Assembly: GCA_003661945.1 (NCBI GenBank)
Contig: QMXC01000097.1
Span: forward strand, 1 to 5,253
Direction of reading: 5' to 3'
Source of the DNA: Candidatus Bathyarchaeota archaeon
Lineage (GTDB): Archaea > Thermoproteota > Bathyarchaeia > Bathyarchaeales > UBA233
DNA length: 5,253 bases
Part shown: one piece after another, positions 1 through 5,044 of the stretch
Position numbering within the stretch: the first letter of the stretch is position 1
How the letters are laid out: each line of letters begins with the position of its first letter
Program-made: the position numbers and the translations under genes
The notes under the pieces: generated by a model
Seen by the model: the letters and a program-made list of their open reading frames with translations, nothing else
Told to the model about the DNA's origin: nothing
Databases searched by the model: none

Positions 1-2
1 AT

Positions 3-77
3 GCTCTGGAACAACCTAAGATACGGAAAATTATTCTACAAAGAAAACGTGAAGGATGGAAACTCCCCGATGTCTGA
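3..77 (+). CDS. C-terminal tail of an unknown upstream gene (partial)
   Basis: This frame is open from the left edge to a TGA at 75-77 and gives a 24-residue charged tail (starts ALEQPKIRK, ends GWKLPDV). I prefer it over the frame starting at base 1, which is open to a TAG at 79-81, because the Lys/Arg/Glu-rich composition looks more like real protein and the stop is followed by a promoter-like stretch. With only 24 residues no family can be named. If it is real, the gene lies inside the A/T-rich region to the left of the tRNA and may belong to the same possible mobile element as the next two genes. The choice between the two frames is weak. Confidence 0.35.
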   Translation, partial: ALEQPKIRKIILQRKREGWKLPDV

Positions 78-100
78 ATAGTATCCTCGAAATTAGAATC

Positions 101-129
101 GAAAGTTTAAAAAATTTAAAATGTTTAAA
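101..129 (+). promoter_or_regulatory. A/T-rich promoter with three TTTAAA boxes
   Basis: TTTAAA occurs at 106-111, 115-120 and 124-129, exactly every 9 bases. The first box, preceded by the purine stretch GAAAG (101-105) where a BRE would sit, would place a start of transcription near 134. That gives a short leader before the ATG at 163. This is inferred from archaeal TATA-box spacing; which box is used cannot be told from the sequence. Confidence 0.45.
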
Positions 130-151
130 CAACTACTAAAACAAATTGGCA

Positions 152-156
152 GAGGT
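152..156 (+). promoter_or_regulatory. Shine-Dalgarno site that fixes the start at 163
   Basis: GAGGT, complementary to the archaeal anti-Shine-Dalgarno sequence, is six bases upstream of the ATG at 163. It favours this start over the in-frame ATG at 121. Confidence 0.55.
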
Positions 157-162
157 TTTGAA

Positions 163-477
163 ATGTCTGAGATAACCGTCACACCAAAAAGATTCTTTGG
201 ATACACGCTTATTGTAATAGGTTTAATACTCATTCTTCACGCAATTTTCCAGGCAATTGTAACGTTCGGAACAATAATGGAATTCATACGTGCACTCATG
301 CCTAACCCAACATTAGCTCAATGGATGGAACAATACGAAGCTTATGGAATGCCCGGATTTGTCGAAACAATAGGATGGGCACTCATGCTATTCATAGAAA
401 TGATAGGTGGATCCTTCATCGCAAACATAGGAACAAAATTCGCCTTACAAAAGGAGACCGAGGAAACAAAAACCTGA
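163..477 (+). CDS. Small two-helix membrane protein, function unknown
   Basis: This is a 104-residue protein with two hydrophobic stretches, about residues 11-35 and 65-92, joined by a more polar stretch (PNPTLAQWMEQYEAYG) and ending in a charged tail (KETEETKT). It is predicted to be an integral membrane protein. The frame extends back to an ATG at 121, but I chose the ATG at 163 because a GAGGT Shine-Dalgarno (152-156) lies six bases before it, while the 121 start sits inside the promoter-like TTTAAA repeats. The PKRFFGY opening before the first helix resembles small uncharacterised archaeal membrane proteins I have seen, but I know of no assigned function. It lies on the opposite strand from the hydrogenase operon, is A/T-rich, and is followed 36 bases later by a ribbon-helix-helix frame. 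It may be cargo of an integrated element. Confidence 0.72.
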   Translation: MSEITVTPKRFFGYTLIVIGLILILHAIFQAIVTFGTIMEFIRALMPNPTLAQWMEQYEAYGMPGFVETIGWALMLFIEMIGGSFIANIGTKFALQKETEETKT

Positions 478-484
478 AAAATCA

Positions 485-493
485 AGTATATAC
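485..493 (+). promoter_or_regulatory. TATA box for a probably leaderless ribbon-helix-helix gene
   Basis: TATATA at 487-492 is centred about 25 bases upstream of the ATG at 514, the usual archaeal distance from TATA centre to transcription start. No Shine-Dalgarno precedes that ATG (upstream bases are TTTGAAGAAA). Together these suggest that transcription starts at or next to the start codon. Confidence 0.45.
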
Positions 494-513
494 GATGATA
501 TACTTTGAAGAAA

Positions 514-771
514 ATGACAACGATACGAATTGACCCGGAAATCCTGAAAAAAGCTCAAGAATTAGGCATAAACATCTCAAAAACTTGTGAAAACGCTCTA
601 AAACTCTACATACAAGCATTAGAAAACGCTAACAAACAGATACTCTCTAACCAAGCTTCTTTCACTAAAAGGGAAGGAACGGAAACCGTAGTTTGCCGTA
701 AAATGGTGGGGTCGCGGGGATTTGAACCCCGGATCGCCAGCGCCCCAGGCTGGTATCCTAGACCAAACTAG
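514..771 (+). CDS. CcdA-like ribbon-helix-helix protein fragment running into tRNA-Pro; possible N-terminal integrase fragment
   Basis: The frame encodes 85 residues. The first ~45 have ribbon-helix-helix form: a basic beta strand (TTIRID), helix 1 (PEILKKAQELG), a turn (INIS) and helix 2 (KTCENALKLYIQALENA). This resembles CcdA/Arc-type DNA-binding antitoxins and would bind DNA as a dimer. From codon 64 (base 703) to the TAG at 769-771 the frame is simply the antisense of the tRNA gene (VGSRGFEPRIAS and onward), so the gene has no stop of its own before the tRNA. I used the ATG at 514 rather than the TTG at 505 because of the TATA box 25 bases upstream. Two readings are possible: a small antitoxin-like regulator whose stop happens to lie in the tRNA, or the N-terminal piece of an integrase gene split by integration at the tRNA 3' end, as in SSV-type archaeal elements. 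No toxin partner is visible. The ribbon-helix-helix assignment is fairly secure; the split-gene reading is inference. Confidence 0.6.
   Translation: MTTIRIDPEILKKAQELGINISKTCENALKLYIQALENANKQILSNQASFTKREGTETVVCRKMVGSRGFEPRIASAPGWYPRPN
704..750. other. Candidate attachment site: 3' half of tRNA-Pro
   Basis: The tRNA 3' half, from about the anticodon loop to the CCA, is the usual crossover region of archaeal tyrosine recombinases. Here it is the point where the A/T-rich left-hand region with an open frame meets the tRNA. The right limit is approximate. No second copy of this stretch is present in the window, so the opposite attachment site, if there is one, lies beyond the left edge. This is inference from geometry. 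Confidence 0.35.
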
Positions 772-782
772 ACGACGACCCC
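704..782 (-). tRNA. tRNA-Pro (anticodon GGG)
   Basis: A full cloverleaf can be drawn by hand on the minus strand. The acceptor stem is GGGGTCG (782-776) with CGACCCC (714-708). The D stem is GTCT/GGAT, with a G-T pair at its base and a loop containing GG. The anticodon stem is CCAGC/GCTGG around loop CTGGGGC, so the anticodon is GGG and reads proline CCC and CCU. The T stem is CGGGG/CCCCG around TTCAAAT. The discriminator is A and the CCA tail is encoded (706-704). There is no intron. A TTTT follows directly after the CCA on the minus strand (703-700) and probably ends transcription. The 3' half is also the antisense of the end of the ribbon-helix-helix frame, which makes it a candidate attachment site. 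Confidence 0.95.
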
Positions 783-793
783 GTCTTTCCACG

Positions 794-810
794 TTTAAAA
801 TTTAAGTTTA
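794..810 (-). promoter_or_regulatory. TATA-type promoter of tRNA-Pro
   Basis: Read on the minus strand, this A/T-only-like stretch (TAAACTTAAATTTTAAA) is centred about 20-26 bases upstream of the tRNA 5' end at 782. This is where archaeal tRNA genes carry their TATA box. It sits in an otherwise gene-poor spacer. Confidence 0.55.
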
Positions 811-1005
811 GCATTCCATCTTATTTTCTTTTTCTAAGACGGTGGCGAAAACAGTCGAGAATGAAGGGAAAGTGAATGTTACTGCGAGGTTTGTGGGCGC
901 CTTTATGTCAACACTGCGGGGTTGATGGGTTATGTTCTGCATGTAGGCTGATTTGGAGAATGTTGAGGGAGACTCTTCCGTGTTTATCTGCGTTTCATTG
1001 GCCAT
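808..1005 (-). CDS. Doubtful 65-codon open frame downstream of the hydrogenase operon
   Basis: This ATG-started frame overlaps the last 22 bases of the F420 oxidoreductase gene and ends inside the tRNA promoter region. Its product (begins MANETQINTEESPS, ends VLEKENKMEC) has no recognisable domain, membrane segment or signal, and no Shine-Dalgarno precedes the ATG. The Ser/Thr-rich composition could reflect a pyrimidine-rich spacer read by chance. Position and strand would fit a translationally coupled last gene of the operon, which is why it is recorded, but it may equally be noncoding 3' spacer. Confidence 0.18.
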   Translation of the reverse strand: MANETQINTEESPSTFSKSAYMQNITHQPRSVDIKAPTNLAVTFTFPSFSTVFATVLEKENKMEC

Positions 1006-2522
1006 CTTAACGTTTGCATGATGTCTGTTTTGGTTATTATGCCTAGGAGTTTTTTGGGGTCTTCCCGGTCAACGATTAGTATTCGTCCCACTCTGTGGTT
1101 TATCATTTTTTCGTAGGCGGTTAAAGCTGGTTCGTCTGGATATGCTGTGAGCAGTTTTTCCGGTTTAACTTCGCTGGCTTTTGTTTTGCTTCTCTGGTCT
1201 GGGGGAACCTTCATTATGTCTTCGAAGGTTACGATTCCGATGAGTTGTTTGTTCTCGTCTAGAATCGGGTAGCCCATATGGTGATGTTTTGTCATGATGT
1301 TGAGTAGTTCTTCAAGTGTGGTGTCTGGAGAAATAGTCATTACTTCCTTTGTCATTATTTGCTCCACGGTTAGGCTTGAAAGGAGGCTAAGTTCCTTCGG
1401 TAAGGGTTGAAGCATTCGCTGTGTTATTGGCGGAACGGGCTTTCCGGAACCCTTCATTTTTTCTATTTCCTCTAGAGCTGTTTTCCTCTTGAAATTTGCC
1501 ACATCGACCATATGAGTGTAGACTTCCGGCTCGTTTTCTAGGCTCTTTACCTGAATTAGCCCGTTTTTCACAGCGTGGTCGAAGATTTCTTCTCCAACTT
1601 CGGTTCTAATTATCACAATGGACCAGTCTTCGAGCGGGTATGCTCCTCCAACGGAGATGTCTGCTAGTTCGGCGGTATAGTCCATACATGTGGAGCAGCC
1701 GCCTAGTATGTGTTTTCTAACTTCGTTTATCGGTATCCTCACGGTTTCGCTGTCCATGTAAACGACGTATTCCCTTTTTTCCAGCACGATTTTACTGATT
1801 TGCGAAGGTTTAATGTTATGGGTTTTCTCTAGGCTTTCGAACAAGTGTTTAAGCGAGAAACACCAGAGACACATAAAGCCTACGACGAGTTTTAAGCTGT
1901 CCACTATTTTGTGTTCCCAAGACTCTAGTTTCCGTAACGCTAAAACTTGGCAAGGTGTGCCTACAAACGCTATTTTCGTTTTTCCGTATTCCTGCACCGC
2001 TCTTCCGAATGCTTTAGCTACGGCTGAAGGCGAATATCCGACGTCGACGGCTGAAAACACGTCGTCGGGAACCAAGCTTATGGAAGGATGAAGCTTTAAC
2101 GGGGCTTTCTCATCTGTTCTTGAGGCAACCACGCTGTCAACGAATCCTTGTTTTATGCTGTTCGTCAGCAGAGCTGTAACAACACCTCCGCCGTGGCTTA
2201 CTTTTCGAAGTTCGGGGTCAACTGCTTGAGCAAGCAAAACCTTTCTGTAGTATCCTAGGCTTTCCCGTCTATTCGGGGCGTCTGTTACGAAACTTAAAGT
2301 TTCAAGTAAAAGCGCCTCGCTGTGCGGGCACACGTCATAGCATATCGGACAAAACTCCAAGTGTTCCGAACAGTCATGGATATACTGCAACGTTTCCCCT
2401 TCGATTTTTAGGGAATGAATCGGGCAGGCTGCTTCACATGCCCCGCATAAAGTGCAGAAACCGGGGTCTATTATCCACTTTTTCAAATCGTTGTAGGCGA
2501 TTAAATCTCTACGGCCTGCCAC
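984..2522 (-). CDS. F420 oxidoreductase (FrhB/FpoF/FqoF family) fused to a CBS-domain pair
   Basis: The 512-residue protein belongs to the F420 hydrogenase/dehydrogenase beta-subunit family, which moves electrons between F420 and FeS centres through flavin. Domains in order, numbered from the GTG at 2522: a [4Fe-4S] motif (Cys 23, 26, 29, 33 then Pro); a second one of unusual spacing (Cys 51, 58, 61, 65 then Pro); the FrhB N-terminal domain with SHGGGVVTALL (about 109-119); the C-terminal domain with VGTPCQV (Cys 191), CLWC (218, 221) and CSTC followed by ADISVGG (276, 279); and two CBS motifs, about 384-439 and 448-506. FpoF and FqoF proteins are much shorter and lack CBS domains. The frame reaches back to an ATG at 2543, but GGAGG at 2531-2535 lies downstream of that ATG and eight bases before the GTG, so I chose the GTG. 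It is the last clear gene of the operon, where FqoF would be. It probably feeds or drains the hydrogenase with F420 electrons; the CBS pair may sense AMP/ATP. The partner assignment is inference. Confidence 0.9.
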   Translation of the reverse strand: MAGRRDLIAYNDLKKWIIDPGFCTLCGACEAACPIHSLKIEGETLQYIHDCSEHLEFCPICYDVCPHSEALLLETLSFVTDAPNRRESLGYYRKVLLAQAVDPELRKVSHGGGVVTALLTNSIKQGFVDSVVASRTDEKAPLKLHPSISLVPDDVFSAVDVGYSPSAVAKAFGRAVQEYGKTKIAFVGTPCQVLALRKLESWEHKIVDSLKLVVGFMCLWCFSLKHLFESLEKTHNIKPSQISKIVLEKREYVVYMDSETVRIPINEVRKHILGGCSTCMDYTAELADISVGGAYPLEDWSIVIIRTEVGEEIFDHAVKNGLIQVKSLENEPEVYTHMVDVANFKRKTALEEIEKMKGSGKPVPPITQRMLQPLPKELSLLSSLTVEQIMTKEVMTISPDTTLEELLNIMTKHHHMGYPILDENKQLIGIVTFEDIMKVPPDQRSKTKASEVKPEKLLTAYPDEPALTAYEKMINHRVGRILIVDREDPKKLLGIITKTDIMQTLRWPMKRR

Positions 2523-2530
2523 AAATATGT

Positions 2531-2535
2531 CCTCC
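2531..2535 (-). promoter_or_regulatory. Shine-Dalgarno site that favours the GTG start at 2522
   Basis: GGAGG on the minus strand is followed by ACATATTT and then the in-frame GTG (2522-2520). The site lies inside the frame opened by the ATG at 2543, which has no comparable site before it, so the longer start is less likely. Confidence 0.6.
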
Positions 2536-2557
2536 GAATTCATAAACCGTTGTCATG

Positions 2558-2902
2558 TTATATTTCCCTTTTGTATTCATAAAGCATTTTTGAACGGTCA
2601 AATCCGGCTAGCTCGTATTCTTGGGTCATTTTTATGGCGTTTCTGGGGCAGCTTTCAACGCATTGTGAACAGAACATGCAGCGATCAACGTAATGCTTGA
2701 TTTCGGACTGTAACCCCTTCCCAACCATTTCTATTGCCCCGGAAGGGCAGACGTTTGAACATAAACCGCAGCCGATGCATTTTCTCATGTCCCAAACCGG
2801 GCGTCCCCTAAAGCCTTCGGGCACAGGACGCTTTTCAAACGGGTACTTCAAAGTAACCGGTTTACGAAACAGCCGTTGCAGCGCCTCTTTAAGTAGGCTC
2901 AA
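2558..2902 (-). CDS. NuoI-like 2x[4Fe-4S] ferredoxin subunit of a group 4 hydrogenase
   Basis: This 114-residue hydrophilic subunit carries two classical [4Fe-4S] motifs, CIGCGLCSNVCP (Cys 42, 45, 48, 52) and CMFCSQCVESCP (Cys 75, 78, 81, 85). It is the NuoI/FpoI/EchF-type electron wire between the electron-input module and the small hydrogenase subunit on the cytoplasmic face. The N-terminal region (KPVTLKYPFEKRPVPEGFRG) is the typical NuoI lead-in that contacts the membrane domain. The frame opens at a TTG at 2917, but the TTG at 2902 has an AGGTGA Shine-Dalgarno just upstream (2912-2907), so I chose it. That leaves a four-base gap after the NuoH-like gene; the alternative start would overlap that gene by 11 bases. 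It is followed 35 bases later by the F420 oxidoreductase gene. The family is secure; the exact start is not. Confidence 0.9.
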   Translation of the reverse strand: MSLLKEALQRLFRKPVTLKYPFEKRPVPEGFRGRPVWDMRKCIGCGLCSNVCPSGAIEMVGKGLQSEIKHYVDRCMFCSQCVESCPRNAIKMTQEYELAGFDRSKMLYEYKREI

Positions 2903-2906
2903 GTTT

Positions 2907-2912
2907 TCACCT
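2907..2912 (-). promoter_or_regulatory. Shine-Dalgarno site for the NuoI-like gene
   Basis: AGGTGA on the minus strand matches the archaeal anti-Shine-Dalgarno and stands four bases before the TTG at 2902. Its last three bases are also the TGA stop of the preceding NuoH-like gene, so ending one gene and starting the next are physically linked. Confidence 0.5.
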
Positions 2913-3872
2913 TCCAATTCCCAACTGGATTAAGATTACTTGCAATATTGCGAGGGGAACTAGGTATTTCCACATTCCCGACACCATTTGGTCAATGCGG
3001 AAACGGGCGAAGATGGCTCTGAGAAGTGAAAACATCAAAACGACGAAGGCTGTTTTTATCATGAACGTTACGACTGGGGGGATAAGCCAAACTTGTTGAG
3101 GACCAGCTAGGTAAAGCGATGTTAGTAAGGCTGACGCTAAAACAAGTTCCAGATCTCTTCCAAGCCGGAGCAAAGCTAGCTTTCTGCCGCTGAACTCCGT
3201 CCGCCAGCCAGCTACGATTTCTGTCTCAGCCTCTGGGATGTCGAAGGGAACGAACTCCATCTCGGCTAAAGAACAAACTACGAACACGGCGAACCCTATT
3301 GGCTGAAGCCAGACAGTCCACTGCAAGCTGGTTTGTTGCCACTGCACAATGTTGCTTATTGATAGGCTTCCAGCGGCGATTGCCGGGCCAATCATGGCTA
3401 AACTGATGGGAATTTCGAAACCTATCATCTGTAAAGCTGCACGTACTCCACCTATGAGGCTGAACCGGCTTGTTGAACTGTATCCGGCGATGAAAACTGT
3501 TAGAATCATAAGCGCAGAGGTGAACATGACAAAGATTAGGTCTCCTTCGAACATTACCAGACTTTTCTGACTTGCGACCGGGACAATGAACAGACTTGTT
3601 AATGGTAAAACAGCGTAAAACACGGGTGCCAACGTGAATAGGATTTTGTCAGCAGCCATCGGCACTATGTCTTCTTTCGAAAGTAGCTTGAGAAAGTCCG
3701 CTAACGGCTGCAGAATTCCGGAAGGCCCCGTATATAAAGGTCCGTATCTGCTTTGAATCCTCGCGAGGACTTTTCTGTCTACCCATTCGTAAAGAAAAGC
3801 CAATGCGAAGAGGAAGAAGGCTCCGGGAAAAACCAGTATTTGAAGTATTATCAAAAATGTTTCCGTCGTCAT
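2907..3872 (-). CDS. NuoH-like membrane subunit of a group 4 [NiFe]-hydrogenase
   Basis: This is a 321-residue, strongly hydrophobic protein with about eight membrane helices, the NuoH/FpoH/HycD/EchB-type subunit that anchors the hydrogenase module and forms the entry of the ion channel. Family motifs are in order: DRKVLARIQSRYGP (32-45) after helix 1, GILQPLADFLKLLSKED (52-68), GGVRAALQMIGFEIP (141-155), EFVPFDIPEAETEIVAGWRT (206-225) followed by EFSGR, and RFRIDQ (290-295). The acidic residues of the PFDIPEAE loop are the family's likely quinone-site/proton-channel residues. Length is normal for the family. The frame opens at 3914, but I chose the ATG at 3872 because it overlaps the stop of the large-subunit gene as ATGA and has AAGGAG (3890-3885) upstream; the 14 extra residues would be hydrophilic and unlike the family N-terminus. 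The assignment to the family is firm. Confidence 0.93.
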   Translation of the reverse strand: MTTETFLIILQILVFPGAFFLFALAFLYEWVDRKVLARIQSRYGPLYTGPSGILQPLADFLKLLSKEDIVPMAADKILFTLAPVFYAVLPLTSLFIVPVASQKSLVMFEGDLIFVMFTSALMILTVFIAGYSSTSRFSLIGGVRAALQMIGFEIPISLAMIGPAIAAGSLSISNIVQWQQTSLQWTVWLQPIGFAVFVVCSLAEMEFVPFDIPEAETEIVAGWRTEFSGRKLALLRLGRDLELVLASALLTSLYLAGPQQVWLIPPVVTFMIKTAFVVLMFSLLRAIFARFRIDQMVSGMWKYLVPLAILQVILIQLGIGR

Positions 3873-5044
3873 TTTCTTGTCTTTCTCCTTAATTGTTGCA
3901 TGGTCCAGACCCATTTTTTGTTTGTTTTGTCATCGATGAAAGTCATTCGGTCCATGCATGCGAAGCATGGGTCTATTCCAGCTAGAACGATTGGTATGTC
4001 AGCTATGTGTGCGCCCATGAGCATTTTACAAAGGGCTGGGATGTTTCCAAGCGTGGGGCTTCTGACCTTGTATCTCTCCGGCTTAGTAGTCCCATTAGAC
4101 TTGGCGTAATGAATCAGCTCTCCTCTCGGCGCTTCAACCCTCGAAACCGTTTCGCCGGGAGGAACAGCCATGGGAACGCGTACACGTATCATTCCTTCGG
4201 GCATATGGTCCAACGCGTATCGGATTATGTTTATGCTTTCCAGCATCTCTTCGCATCTTACGATGATTCTGCTGAGAACGTCGCATCCGTCGTGGGTGAC
4301 GACGTTGAAGGGTATCTCGTCGTAAGCAGCGTAGGGGTCATCCACTCTTACATCGTTTTTCACGCCGCTTGCCCGCAAAGTTGGACCCACAGCACACAAC
4401 TCCACCGCGTCTTTCGGCTTTAGAATTCCAACACCCGAAGTTCTTTTCAGAATGGTCTGCTCGTTCTGAACGACGTTTAGATAGTATTTCAGCCTTTTTT
4501 CGAGAAAATCCATTCCATGCTTGATTTTTGGAACCGTGTCGGCGGGTATGTCTCTACGTACTCCGCCTATGGTGTTCATGGCGTAGTGAACCCTATTACC
4601 TGAAAGCGTTTCAAACAGGTCCATAACTACTTCGCGGTCTCGCCAAACGTACATGAAAAGCGTGTCAAAACCTATCTCGTGGGCTGCTATGCCAACCCAA
4701 AGTCCGTGGCTGTGGATTCTCTCGAGTTCGGCGATGATGACACGGATGTATCTCGCCCTCGGAGGAGCCTCAACCCCTAAGAGGTTTTCTATTGCTTGCG
4801 TATAGCACGTTGTATGCGCGTCGGAGCAGATTCCGCAGATTCTTTCAGCCAGATAAATGTTTTGAAGGTATGTTCTCCTTTCGAAGGCTTTCTCTATTCC
4901 CCGATGATTATAACCTATGCGTGGGTGAACCCCAACCACGATGTCTCCGTCAATTTCAAACATGAAGTTTTCAGGTTCCTTCAAAGCCGGATGCTGAGGG
5001 CCGAAAGGAACCTTAATTATCGAGCCATACCTCACTTTTCTCAA
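3869..5044 (-). CDS. Group 4 [NiFe]-hydrogenase large (catalytic) subunit, NuoD-like
   Basis: This 391-residue protein is the NuoD/FpoD/EchE-like subunit. Both Ni-binding pairs are intact: RICGIC near the N-terminus (Cys 70 and 73) and DPCFACMDR near the C-terminus (Cys 360 and 363), the form seen in Ech/Mbh/CooH-type hydrogenases and lost in true NuoD and FpoD. It should therefore bind NiFe(CN)2CO and reduce protons or oxidise H2. Other family marks are FGPQHPALKEPENF (14-27), GYNHRGIEK (44-52), EAPRGEL (314-320) and RSPTLGNIPAL (338-348). After the second pair comes a basic tail of about 25 residues that might be removed on maturation. The start used is a TTG at 5044 that overlaps the NuoC-like stop as TTGA; a GTG at 5035 is the alternative. 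The gene overlaps the NuoH-like gene by four bases. Function is well supported; the hydrogenase subgroup is not decided. Confidence 0.93.
   Translation of the reverse strand: MRKVRYGSIIKVPFGPQHPALKEPENFMFEIDGDIVVGVHPRIGYNHRGIEKAFERRTYLQNIYLAERICGICSDAHTTCYTQAIENLLGVEAPPRARYIRVIIAELERIHSHGLWVGIAAHEIGFDTLFMYVWRDREVVMDLFETLSGNRVHYAMNTIGGVRRDIPADTVPKIKHGMDFLEKRLKYYLNVVQNEQTILKRTSGVGILKPKDAVELCAVGPTLRASGVKNDVRVDDPYAAYDEIPFNVVTHDGCDVLSRIIVRCEEMLESINIIRYALDHMPEGMIRVRVPMAVPPGETVSRVEAPRGELIHYAKSNGTTKPERYKVRSPTLGNIPALCKMLMGAHIADIPIVLAGIDPCFACMDRMTFIDDKTNKKWVWTMQQLRRKTRK

Noticed and set aside
505..513. TTG at 505 as start of the ribbon-helix-helix frame, adding three residues
   Set aside because: The TATA spacing and the usual start of the beta strand both favour the ATG at 514.
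679..697. Small inverted repeat ACGG-AAA-CCGT next to the tRNA 3' end
   Set aside because: The stem has only four pairs and the T-run beside it directly follows the tRNA, so neither a true terminator hairpin nor an operator can be claimed.
842..925. Plus-strand frame giving a stretch (KVNVTARFVGAF) that looks like the first strand of a MoaD/ThiS-type ubiquitin-like protein
   Set aside because: It stops after 27 codons, the sequence after the stop does not resume the fold in any frame, and there is no promoter or Shine-Dalgarno. A chance resemblance is more likely than a remnant.
783..983. Search for an intrinsic terminator behind the hydrogenase operon
   Set aside because: The minus strand is pyrimidine-rich here but I found no long T-run or stable hairpin that would support a terminator call.
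3873..3914. Longer NuoH-like start at 3914
   Set aside because: It would add 14 hydrophilic residues and overlap the previous gene by 46 bases; the ATGA overlap at 3872 with an upstream AAGGAG fits better.
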